Positions 23,101 through 34,900 of a stretch of 64,000 bases of DNA are shown in pieces. This DNA is from Litoditis marina (taxonomy: Eukaryota; Nematoda; Chromadorea; Rhabditida; Rhabditidae), in the NCBI GenBank assembly GCA_964036275.1, contig OZ038433.1, positions 38,039,336 to 38,103,335 of the forward strand. The letters run 5' to 3'. The translations under genes were made by a program, and so were the position numbers. The notes beneath the pieces were generated by a model. That model made no database searches. It had not been told where the DNA came from and saw only the letters and a list, made by a program, of their open reading frames with translations. The first letter of the stretch is position 1; every line of letters begins with the position of its first letter.

Positions 23101-26100
23101 TTATCTGGTACAACACATTCCACGACGGCTTGCAACCCACCCATCCACAAAATTGAATGTCACCCAATTGGATGTGAAACAAATGAATAACCACCATTTT
23201 CCTGACCACCAGTTAGATATATAACTGACAATCAAAATATCTAGCAAAAACAGACTGTCTTGGCAAACGGTCTGAAAAAAACGGATTACCAAATAATAAT
23301 TCTGGTGAGATGTCGCAGGTTTTCGGCAGTTCATGCACTGCAATTATTCATCGACACAACATTTCGCCATCGATTCATTTTCGGGAGACCTCGAAATTGT
23401 ATTCTGGAGTGCTTAGTCGATTTTGAGGTTTACGAAATTATTTTTTTTAAAAAAAATTTAATTCCGAAATTTGTGTATTATCGCACATTATGACGTAATC
23501 CATTATAAACGCCCAATGTTTTGCCTCAATTACATTTACTACAATATTATGGTAAAACTTTGAAGGCTCAATTCATATGTTGCTCAACCTACCTGAGTAA
23601 ACCAAATCATGTTCTGTCTCATTCTCGCTTTAACACCAGAGCTTGCAACTACACTCATGGTTTTCTGAAAAACAAAAGCTTGGTAGAAATTTGAAACCCG
23701 TTCTGTTCAGAACTTTGTGTTCACCTTCCCATGCACCTGATCACAAAGTCCAAACGGCAAGTTCTTACTGAAAACGTGGAGAACAGCTTGAGGTTTATAA
23801 GTTAGGTCGAACCGTTTTAGACAGCGTACGTTCAAGTTACTAAGTGACGTTAATTATAGATCAGTTCGCTCATCGGCGTATTCTTGATCTTTATCACACT
23901 CTCTCGTCTACTAGCAAGTGATGAATGGAGACTACAACCCTGGAAGACCAACCATATAGTGTGTCTGCTTGATAAAAGTGGTCATGTTCAAGATAGTAGT
24001 CGCTGCGGCACAAAAATATATGATGTTTTGGGTGTAAGCAAATTTGTCGAAGTATTCTGGACTTCTGAATTCATCCGGGGTGCCGAATAGTAGGCTTTGC
24101 GGTTGGAAAATGAAGTACGGTCCTACTGAAAATAACTGTTCATCTCTAACATTCACACTCGTAACTAACCTCCTCATTCCTAATCTTTTTTTTGCTTTTG
24201 CGAAAACTGAACCATCATTGTTGCAAGTACATGTCATGTTACTGTTATGGGTAAAATGGTCCGCGTTTGACTTGCGCTTCAAAATGGTTCGAGCCCTACT
24301 CGTTGCGGCACTATGCGAGCTTCTAATATAGTCGTCGCTTGCAGAAAAGCGGGGGTGTACTGTATATCTCATTTTGCGCTGTGCATGAACAAATATACTC
24401 GATTCGTCCGTGCTGCTCGTATAAGCCCAGTTGGTGTAGTGGTTAGCGTTCGCGCCTCCAAATCTTTTGAGCCCGGTTCGAGTCTCATATGAGGGGGCTC
24501 TTTTATAAATTTGGCACGCACTATAGTGCTCACTGTTCACCCATGCCTCTATTTAGCTTCTATGGATAAGTCTTTCATTATCTCAACATCAGGTCAAACA
24601 TATATACTAATCACGAACTAATCAGAGGGCAGTGATCCTTCACAAAGACAATTTTCACTTTCATTCCAACTTCAGTGAACTGCGTTACCGCTAGGCATTG
24701 TGACAATACGAACGTAAAACACACCAAACACACGGAATACAAACCATCCATTACAACAAAAAGCAATAATAGACAGCATGACCTGAAACCCACGTCAAAA
24801 TTCAGAAACGTGTCATGATTGAATGCAACAATGTATACTATATTATTAAGTACGTGTAACATTTATTTGAATAAGATGTAATCAGTAAAATAAGGGTTAA
24901 AAGGTAGAAATGTCTAGAAGGTAGAAATGTAGAAACTCTGAAACTCATGGAAATGTCGAGAATTTTAAAAAGTCTCTTAATGTGTTTCAATAGACCAATA
25001 AAAGTGCAAATTCAAATTTAGCAAAATTTGCATAATATCAAGTTTTAATGAATTTTACATGAGAATGTTCACTGTGATGCAATCTTATTTAGTTCAATCA
25101 ATTTTGATTCGATTTAATTTCGCCAGTCAGTATTCGATTATGGGTGGGTGATGCTGGAAACGTTGTACTTTTGTTTTTCGAACACATTTTCTATATATAA
25201 ATATATTTTCTATATATAGTACGTAGAACCCGAAATTTCCCCACCTTGTGCAATGTTACGGGTACTCAACATATCAAAAAAGGAAAATAATGCAGTGGGC
25301 GTATGAAGTGAGCGGACTCACCAAAGTCTTCTTCTTGTTGAAAGCCAGATCGTAGTAATGAAATGAGAATACAGCTGTACATCTGGTCAGAGAGACGAAA
25401 ACCTAATGCAAAGTCAAACATCGTGGTAACATTTCTTGAACAGAGGCTGGATTGATGTTTAATTCAGTGACCACGTTAATCTATCTTACCTTGTATTTGA
25501 TTCGAGAAAGACTACTACTATAGTGGGTGCCAAATTTATAAATTTGTGTCTCTCGCTGGAATCGAACCTGCGAGCAAAGGTTTCGTAGCAGGTCGCTAAC
25601 CACTGCGCCATAGCACGTAATCGTCAAGCTTTGGATTCGAAAATATGTGAGCGTACACAGCGGAAAGTGAGATATAGAGTACCCTCGCGCCTTTCCGTTG
25701 GCAAAGACTGTAATAATATACTACAACATTCCGAGGTTGATCAACAGCGGAACGTGAAGACTGTTTCGAACATCATACATCATGGTTAACATCTCCATTG
25801 ATAATACTGAACTCACTTAACATAACCGAAACACGTCTTTCTAAACCGTTGAACCGTGTGTTTATATTTTTGTGGGTCCGTACTAAAACTACCTGTATAA
25901 TAGGAGCGGCAATATAGCATGCTGTCCCGATGTATCTGGATCCAAATAAATTCAGAGCTTTGCTCTTCCATAGAAAAACTTCTCCACTGTAAAATATTAA
26001 TTCAAACTGATAACTCGCGTTTCAACCTCTTTTGTAGTAGAACTACGCACACGAGAAACTCATTGGGATTTCAACCAAGAAAAAGTTGTTTAGACTAATT

Positions 26101-26999
26101 AAAGGACGCCAGACACAATATAGAGAGATCGAGTTCTGACCCGCGGGGAATCAAGTTCTGTCCCAGGGACATTTTGTACAACCATCTAACTCCTCATTTG
26201 CGTTATGTCTCGTCGCACTGCGCGCTATGATCTATAATAATTATTATAAGCGCTATGCTAATTTCTATCCTCGACAGTAATGCATTACTCCACTTTAATA
26301 AAACTGTATTTTTTTGTAAATCACTAAATTTTCTCCATTTTCTGATAAAACGTTAATCTCAAGCCTGCTGCCTGCAATACCCTTTACGACCTGTTCTGAC
26401 AAAAACGCAGCGTGACTTCCGGACTCAAAGTTCGAAATAGATTTAAACCCATACTGCAGATTTGAAAATTTTGATATCGTGAATGTGGGCAAAAGGGTAC
26501 GAACTCACAAGAGTGAGACAGGAACCGCGAAAAAAAGGAACCAGAAACACAGGATCCAGTCGAAAAACGATTTGCAACAACAGCAGTAGATGAAGGACGT
26601 CATCGTTACTTTTCCAGCGAGGATGCGCTTACAAATATAAGTTCGAGTGGCGAAGGCTGTCGTGGAAACCTATAGAAAAGAATAGAATAGAATAGATTTA
26701 TTCGCGATTCAACACTTACTTATAATAATACTTGTTCCGTACTGACGAGTGTTTCCTTACGTTATGATTATACAGTAGTTCTTAGAGAGAATAACCGTGT
26801 CAACAAACTACTTGTTCTCTGAAAGGTTTTCTCAGTACTAAATACGATTTACACTTTTAATGGGTTGTCGATGGGTAAAACCACGTATTAGACTGTTTCA
26901 AACATTCGATCAGCTACTATAATTTCGAGAACTCACAACGAGGATGATTATGCCAGCTATTAGGTGAAATATTCCTTCATCAGATTCGGTATCTGCCAT
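23101..26999 (-). CDS. SRX-type nematode chemoreceptor (7TM GPCR), possibly inactivated
   Basis: Minus-strand exons are 26937-26999 (start MADTESDEG), 26509-26669, 25893-25986, a 22-nt exon 25490-25511, 25322-25382, 24689-24782, 23953-24125, 23593-23664 and 23101-23271 (stop). The total is about 300 aa with hydrophobic segments for seven helices. Family marks include TAVFSFHYYDLAFNKKKT after helix 3, FAYTQNIIYFCAAATTILN and TFIK in helix 5, then WFTQTVCQDSLFLLDILIV and KWWLFICFTSNWVTFNFVDG in helices 6-7. These match the nematode 7TM Srx family. Every junction from 25382 to the stop is in phase. The join from 25893 into the 22-nt exon is off by one base in the frame that gives SNTRCTAVF, so a frameshift or an undetected boundary exists. 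A SINE abuts that small exon and another sits in the intron at 24345-24530. SRX proteins are chemosensory receptors in ciliated neurons. Confidence 0.7.
24345..24530 (+). mobile_element. tRNA-derived SINE in an SRX intron
   Basis: Same family as 10728-10912 and 25514-25702: the head 'tgtactgtatatctcatttt', an A box (GTGTAGTGGTTAGCG), a B box (GGTTCGAGTC) and the tail 'ttttataaatttggcacgca'. It lies between the SRX exons at 24125 and 24689 in the opposite orientation to that gene. An apparent 202-codon minus-strand frame spans it and is a coincidence of the SINE plus an SRX exon. Confidence 0.68.
25514..25702 (-). mobile_element. 189-bp tRNA-derived SINE with 7-bp target duplication at a splice site
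   Basis: AAAGACT at 25507-25513 and 25703-25709 flanks the element as a perfect direct repeat. On the minus strand it starts GCCAACGGAAAGGCGCG, has an A box (TGGCGCAGTGGTTAGCG) and a B box (CAGGTTCGATTCC), and ends AAATTTGGCACCCACTATAG. On the minus strand the duplicated bases read AGTCTTT and contain the AG of the SRX acceptor. The original TTATTACAG now lies on the far side of the SINE. Confidence 0.8.
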
Positions 27000-28505
27000 C
27001 GAAGCAGTTACCGCCTGGAATGAAACGCGACCATGGAATCAGAAAATAATGACAGAGAATAACCAGTGGGAAAGTACGTGATTAAGCAAAAATCGCTAAA
27101 CTACAATAAGTCGACTGAAACAATGTTCGTTAATTTGCACTCGGCTAAGAATTATTACCCACCGGACAGACAACCTCAATATAAACTTTTCGAAAACGTG
27201 CACATATAATTTGGAATGTGTGAATAAATCATAATTTTCATTGAGAATCATCATGGACATTTTGGAGTGAAACACAGAAAATATTTAACCAAAAAAGTGA
27301 AGGGAATATAAAATCATTGACATTCGCGATAATCAGATACTGTGATTTTCTAGGGATTGTGCTTCTTCTGGAAGTTGCTAGGACTATGGTGGTTTGTGAG
27401 ATAAATTAATTAACGTGACCACTTTTCCATTTTATCTTCACGATCAAATTCTGCACACGTTCGTCTCATTTGTGTTGTTAGTTTGCGATTGGGATTAGTT
27501 TCAAAGACAACAGATCGTTTCAGTTTTATATTTTGTAGAATATACGAAGTATATAGACATCTCTCCGCGCTATCATTGGTTTCAACTTAAAATCATTTCT
27601 TTCGCCGAAAGCCGAGCGGTTCCGTTTGTGCCCCAGGCCGCGACGTATAATAACGCGACCCGATGCTATCACCCAATTTTTTTCCTCCAAACTCACAAAC
27701 AAAACAAACGAACAAAAGCAAACCACCAACTCGCAATTTTTTCAATGGATGCTATGTTACAACAAAACCATAACCAAATGCACTAGGGAACTTCACATTT
27801 ATGAATGTGAGCTCAAGAGTCTACACCAAGGAATTATCCTGGAACCAAATTAATCAAATCATGAAAACTCTCCCCTGGATTTGAGAAAGCCTAATTGAGA
27901 AACAGACCAATCTCATGTCCATACGGCTAGTGGTTTTTCCATGATAGGTGTCTGTTAATAATTTCAAAATTACGTGATTGGAACATGTCAGGAGAAGCCG
28001 TTAAATGAAACGACGTTCTGGTGACACCTATGTGAATTAGGTAACCACAGCTCAGATGTGAGTCCGGGGCACAACCAGGGAGTATAGCTATATTTAACAA
28101 AAACGCAGAGTTGTCAATGTTTTGACATTTTTCTCACCAACATACGCCCTAATTACAGAGGCAAATGGACATCGTCTGGGACAGTGCATCTTTCGCAACT
28201 TTTTTGCAGACTCCCTCAGAAAATCGCTTTTCGTCAACTATGACAAGTTCAGCAGAGTTTGTGTCATGCGTATACTTTTGACATATAGAATCTTTATCTT
28301 CGTTACCCAATATAAAAATGGGTTGGTGCTGTGTGGACAGAACCGAGTCCAGTGCCAAACCCCAGTCCCACACTGGTGTGATGAACGTTGTTCGCAGTTA
28401 TTTGTCATGTGTTTTAATGTCGGTGTTTCGACATGTTTCTTACCAACATACACCCTAAATACAGAGGCAAACGGAAAGATCACAGCTTCGGTTTATTGCT
28501 ATTCA
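27000..28505. other. upstream of the SRX gene; short direct repeat at about 28124 and 28424
   Basis: An acceptor (ATTCCAG, about 27015) lies just before the SRX start. A block of about 50 bases containing 'accaacatacgccctaa' at 28138 recurs as 'accaacatacaccctaa' at 28442. No gene recognised. Confidence 0.35.
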
Positions 28506-29076
28506 GAATTGATATAAGACGCTCCAATCTAAATGGTTTCCATTTTAGATAATTTCTTGGAAAACCTCAAAATATTGTGCATCATCAGACTTGTCCGATA
28601 TTTTTCCTGAAATTTCCAATTCTTCTTATTCTTGTGTCGCTCTCATTTGATGCGCAGATAAAACTACCGAATATTTGGAAGTTTCGAAATCCTCTGCCAC
28701 AATTATTTTCTATTCAAAACATTTGTATCGCGCAAGTGGTTCAGTAATAACCTCTCTCGCTGGAACATGTACAATATTTGGAAAAGTGAAAAATTGAGGC
28801 ACAATAATTGTAAGTGTTAAAAATTGTGACACAATTTTTCGACAGATTTCTGAAAACTGCAATTTTTTGTGACACATTTTTTTTCAATTTCCTGAATCGG
28901 GCCACAGCGATTCGATCGTTTGGTTTTTAGTTAAAACTTCAAATAAAAGGGGACTACCCGATGTCCAATCAGCAATAATTTAAAAAAGTGATAATTCTTC
29001 GATGGTTAAAAGTCTCATCCTAAAAATTTCAATTTCATTTCCGAAACCATTGAGATTGGAGCGTCTTATATAATTC
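28506..29076. mobile_element. 571-bp MITE with about 33-bp TIRs
   Basis: The left end 'gaattgatataagacgctcc' and the reverse complement of the right end, 'gaattatataagacgctcc', continue together through 'aatct.aatggttt'. No coding sequence inside. Confidence 0.6.
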
Positions 29077-30282
29077 GGTATACAAAATCGAATGCCTGCC
29101 AGAAATGATCTCTGAACAAAGTATGCTGAATGTGCAAACTACTCTACACTCTATACGCATAGAAAATGTAAGAAAAAGAAGTAATTGCTTCCGAAAAAAG
29201 CCAGTGTGTTTACAGTTTACCACATGGCGGTAGAACTGAGAATGAGATGGTGGACAGATTCAATGGTCGCTCCGAATGTCCGCTATAAAGGGTGTGAGAA
29301 CAATGGCAGATGTCAGGTTATGGTAAACGAAAATTGTGATTGTTATAATATTCACACAATACATGAAAAACGATATAACATTCTTTGGACGATCGGTGCA
29401 GCATTCGGTTTCAAGTAGCTTTTCAATTTTCACGGATGTGTAGTCCACGCACTTATAACATTTTACAGTAATGAATATGTTGCCATTTTGTTTTTTCTCC
29501 AAATTTTGGTAGTGTCTTGGGCATATTTACTACTGCATTCTCTGAAAGTTTGAAACAAAAGTCAATAAGTGAAAGTATTCATTGTAAAAAGCTATCTTAA
29601 GATTTTATGGTGTACACCAGCAATGTTACATGTACACCATGTCGTAGATAAACTTGTTGCAATTCAATGCTTTTGATAAGCTAGGCGAGTAGTAATGTGT
29701 TTACTCGTTAGTGGCATAAAGTGATAAACTACCTCTGCCGCGGTTCTCAATTTCCATCAACACAATAGAAGTGATGTAGAATACTGATTATTATTACTAT
29801 AGAAATTATGCAGAATACTCAATCAACCATTTGGAGCAAATGAATTTAACGAAGGAGAATGAATTGAAAATTATTCTGTTGAGGGATAAGTTAAAACTAA
29901 CGTTTTCAGTATAGTTGGATATCAGTAGAGGAAAGTTCGGAAACGCACCGGTCGATTTTCAAAGTTATATGTCTAAAAGCATTCAAATTTCCACCTATTT
30001 TTCATATGAATAAAGTAATTTGAATTGACGAATATAATTAGTTTTACGAAAACTATTTTACGAAAAATTTTTAGTGAATTTTCTATAGGATTTACTTACA
30101 TTTTCAAATGTTTTTTTGCGGAATATAGCCACTAAAAAGTTTTGAGTTGGATGTTGTTTTGAACACTGACAATGTAGTTGGATTTCTCAATCATTGAGCG
30201 TGTAAAGTATCTGGCTAAGCACTCGCAAATATAGACCATCTAGAGATCATTTCTGGCCTACTTTTGTTTTTCATCAGCGAAG
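29077..30282. other. no gene confirmed
   Basis: A 77-codon open frame at 29185-29418 has no recognisable domain or splice partners. The remainder is AT-rich. Confidence 0.3.
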
Positions 30283-30660
30283 TGGGGGACTATTTCACGT
30301 TCGCCCCCCACTTTTTTCGTTTTAGCCGAAATAAGTCCTCCGAAATAAGTCCTGTGTTACTTTCACCCCCCCCCCCCCCCCCATCATGGGGGGTGAAAGT
30401 AACATGGCTCCGTTCGAACTAAGAATCAGAAGGGTGGGGGGCTTTTGTTAAAGATTGCCAGACATGTTACTTTCACCCCCCAATTTACGTTAGTGGGGGG
30501 TGATTGTACAACGTCGACATTTAACTTTAGCCCCCCACCCTACCATACATTTACCTTTTACTCCCCACCATTTTCTGTTGAAACTAGTGCGGGTGGGGGG
30601 CCAAAGTATCACGAGGGGTGCGATTGTACGGTGGGGGGGGGGGGGGGCGAAAGTAAAATT
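30283..30660. repeat. poly-G/poly-C tandem block with 18-base C run
   Basis: G6-G14 and C6-C18 tracts recur within a repeated context ('gggggtgaaagtaacatg', 'ttactttcacccccc'). The C18 tract at about 30366-30382 pairs with a GGGGGG immediately after it. The block resembles 3830-4095 in style but has different connecting sequence. Confidence 0.6.
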
Positions 30661-31979
30661 TTCCCCGAAGTGGCACATATTCATACCAGTGCAAGAATAA
30701 AATTAGAATTGCAATCCATTTCATATTTCATATTTATTTATTCACGTCGCTTCGTTACGAGGTGGTGTCTAACTCTAACTGCTTTGCAATCGCCATTCCA
30801 TAACAGCTGGAACCAGAACGATTCCATAGCGGGTAGATAAATGATGAAAGTTATTTTCTTTTCCACCTAGGTTATGACAACTTTCAAACATGTACAGTTT
30901 AAATTTTTTTCAAACTACCGGAGTCAGTATTAGCGACGCTTTCATTACGTTGGTCTTGGGAGAATAATAATATTCAGGTTAAATATACCAAATGTGATTT
31001 CAGATCACTCGTTTTTTGAATTCGAAGAATCTGTGGTAACGTTTATATATCGTTTTTGAAATTCGATAGCTAAATAACGCAAATATGCGAGAATGATTAT
31101 ATAGTGATTTTATCTACAACATACAAAGCAGATAATATACGAAATCCTACTCCAAATTTGTTTTAATAATACCAGTAAACGAGATTCAAGCTAATTCAAG
31201 GAGACACACGTGTACACAGAAGTGAACCACTGAAGAACTGTGAAATAATTCGGAATTCATTACATTTTCAAGATGAAAACTCTTATACATAGCAAATATA
31301 TATGAGAATGAAGGACTAGTGTACAATAAGGGCTCCGAACAAGTACTGGAAACTGACCGCTCCGTACTTGTTTTCACACGGCTATTTACATGTCTAACAA
31401 AACAAAAGATGTGAAACACATCAGACTTCAAGAACGGTCGAGTACTTTGCACGTTTCACGTCGTCTGTTTATATTCATAAAACTAATTGTAATGAGCATG
31501 TACGAGTCACAAAACTCAAACTGTCGATTGGAGAATGGCCAGTTCGTCTTCTTTCTTCCTGGAGTTCGATTTCGTTTCACTGAAGGGAGTCTCCACCACT
31601 GCCGGTAGCACCGATGAGAACTTCGTACTTTCGTAAATGTTTCCTGGCTCGATCACACTGACAATAAACGTGTTCTGTTCTTTTTTCTCACTTTCAGATC
31701 TTCAAAACAAAATGCTCGCCTTCTTGTTTGTAATTTCATTCAGAACGTATCGGTTATCGACCGTACGTTAACCGAGCAGTAACAGGTGTCGCTCCAGGGA
31801 AAACAAGTCAGGCCAGTACATTTTCTTCTATTCTCAAGTTTTTTTACGATTCTGTTCGTTCTAATCGAGGGTAAATCAAATATAGGTTGCATTCGCCGCA
31901 CAGACTACAAGTAAAATGTGCTCTCTTCCTGGCTAGTCGCTACAGTCATTACCTCTTGTCATCTAATCCTGCACTCTTC
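30661..31979. other. no gene recognised
   Basis: 3' side of the transporter gene that ends at 31980. No exon supported on either strand. Confidence 0.3.
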
Positions 31980-34900
31980 TCAGGACGGCCTGAACTGGAT
32001 CTTCGTGAAGACAGTCGACGAACTGTCAGAGCTGGAAGTAGCAGAAGACTGAGAAAATGTCAGTATCAACACTGGAGCCCTGGTGGGATTATTCCATGTT
32101 ATCTCACCACTTCAGGCAATTTCTTCAGACTATGTTTGCCAACTTAGCTCTCTTCGGAAAAATTACAAGTAAATTTGATTTTTTTTTCGTGACTCGTTTT
32201 TCGAGACTCCGCGACACTATGTATACGAGAAGCAAATTGAATAGTCACGTGAAGTTAGAATTCTAATGAGAAATCATGTACTTTGTATTGGCACGTTACT
32301 AAGTTATGCTGTGTTCAACATGTTTCACGTGACTGTGCGATTGTCTAGCAGTATAGCAGATTTTCCACGATCTGTCACATTGTTTTATTAGGGGAAATGT
32401 ATGACACTCACAAACTCTTCTCACGAATTCTTCCATGGTTTCTTCCGGTTCCACATCCTTGGCCCATTCCTGAATTAACTTTTTTTCTAACGTTTTTTTT
32501 GAGAACTTTTGTAGATATAACTTTTAACAAATATGCAATAGAAACCACAACAAACACCGCTTTGGCATGAGAGAACAAAGAGGTGTTACTCCAAATTGCA
32601 TCAAAATAGAAATTGGGAGTGAATATCTCTTATTTTGAACATACTTATTCTCCTGTCTCTTAACTCACCTCAACTTCTCCTTTCGCAAAAGTCAAATAGA
32701 AAATTATTCCGAAAATATCTACAGACATCGCTAGTAGAAAACACCATTTCCAGCCACTGGGATTCTGCAACTTAATAAAATTGGAGTACACTGTGAATGT
32801 TTATAATTATTGAATTCCAGTGTGACTGCGTAAAAATTGTTCGCAATGAAAAACTAGTTGCAGTGATAAAATCAGAGTTATGCTGAATTTGATAGGAACG
32901 TGCTCTTCGAGTCTTGATACTAGTCAAACTGAATGGTCGTTTTCCCTTGAACAACTCACATTCAGAGTGAGATTTTGGGTGATAATGCTGCCCATTCCAG
33001 CCAGGGCTCCGAATCCATTCGAGAAACCCATGAGAATAGAGGCGTACCGAGGGGCAATGTCGAAATGGTTCACATTGAAACCTGATGAAACACTTTATGA
33101 GCACACTATCGTAACGTGTGTCAGTTTCAGATGATCTACATACTCAACACAAATTGTGTTTTTTCTTCGTATTGTTATGCCTATGGATAGTTCAAAGCTA
33201 GTTACAAAATCGAAACGTGTTTTTTGAGATCAACATAACGTCGATACTTTTTCACAGCACGATTTTCAAACTAACATAACTAGAAACTACATACAGGCTT
33301 GTTACAAGATTATTTTATACATAACTAGAAACTACATACAGGCTCGTTACAAGATTATTTTATACATCACACTGTTTAAGCCATCACTGATAAGTAACCA
33401 GAACCAACATACCGGCAAAACTCATTCCAATCATGGTTGTGGACAGAATTAGCACGACGACGGCACATGTCGGATCCGTCACAAATGCAAGACAGCAGAG
33501 AAAGAACGCCTCTCCACTAAAGCCTAGAAAAGAGCAATGACAACTATTCGAGAGTTCACTGATATACAAAAGTTTGTTTTTCGATTATTATTATAATATA
33601 TTTTTTTGTAAAGCGCTGGTTGGAGATGGTGCTGAACATAGACTTTCAATATTTTCATAATAAACCCTTAACAACTGACGTAACCGACCAAAAACCGATA
33701 GATATTGCTTTCCAAACTCTTTGCTTGGCCCTTTCTCCGTACTAGACTAGATTGATCGTTTTCTCCGTGAGAAAAATGGATCTGGCTACTGAAACTAACC
33801 CAGTGTATTGAACATCTTCCTAACTCGACCCGTGTCCATTTTACCCGTAGCTCTCAGGTGGTCGGCTAGTTGACCAGATGTTAGCACTACTATGGTCATC
33901 AGAAGTTGGGGTAACATGGAGATTAGACCACTCTGAAAATAACGTTGATTACTACTCATTTTCATTGATGACTAATACTTATTTTCATGGACTTTACATG
34001 AACTATATCAAAAATGAATACATCTTATCATAAATCCCTCCTGAAACTCAATCTTACAGGTACGCGTATCACATGAAACATGAGACCGGAGTGCCACATC
34101 CAACAATGTGGAAAGTCACGTGTTGAATCACGAATAAATGTATCCTTAGATCACTAGGATAAACACTAATAACACAAACAGATATCAACACTAAAGTTAT
34201 ATCTTTAGAGAAAGGAGACGGGAGAGGAAGAACCGGTTTATTACCAGGCGAGACGATACAATGCTCAAACAGGCAACAATATGGCGCACGTCACTTACAC
34301 GTGAACGCGCACTATGCTAATGAACTAACATGTTAACAGGTATAGACACGAATTCTACTACTCAACACCTTCTTTTTTAATAACTAAACTACGGGAGACA
34401 CAAAACTGGATGAAACGAGAAATCGGCTGTAGACAGCTTCAGCAACGGAACACAGCTGTAGACAGCTTCAGCAACTTGACTGGAGACGGAACCACGTAGA
34501 TGACAGATGCACGGCTTCTCGGATCGACATCAGGGGACACAAGACTGAGTACATTCATGAATCATAACCACTTTCGTAGTTATCACGCATATTCGACAGT
34601 TCATCGTCAGACGGCACCCTCTTCTCCTCCTTCAAATTTCGCATCAAAATATGAGCGAATCTAGAAGTTTCAGGGTTGAACAACAACTGTTCCTGCCGTA
34701 TTCCATTCTGAACACATTCGCTACGGAATCGTTCTGTCCTGAACTGCGTACTGAGACTAGTAACAATAGTCTTTTCGGCGTTTTTCCAATCAACTTGAAC
34801 ATTTCAGACAATGTAGAAGCTGTTGTTCTCGATGTGCAGTCTTTCATCTCTGCCACATCAGTCCACTTAGTCTCAGAATCTTCGAAAACTAAGTATGATA

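Noticed and set aside
23932..24540. 202-codon open frame on the minus strand, the longest in the window
   Set aside because: Its first half is a tRNA-derived SINE read backwards. Only the last part overlaps a real SRX exon (23953-24125), which has its own acceptor.
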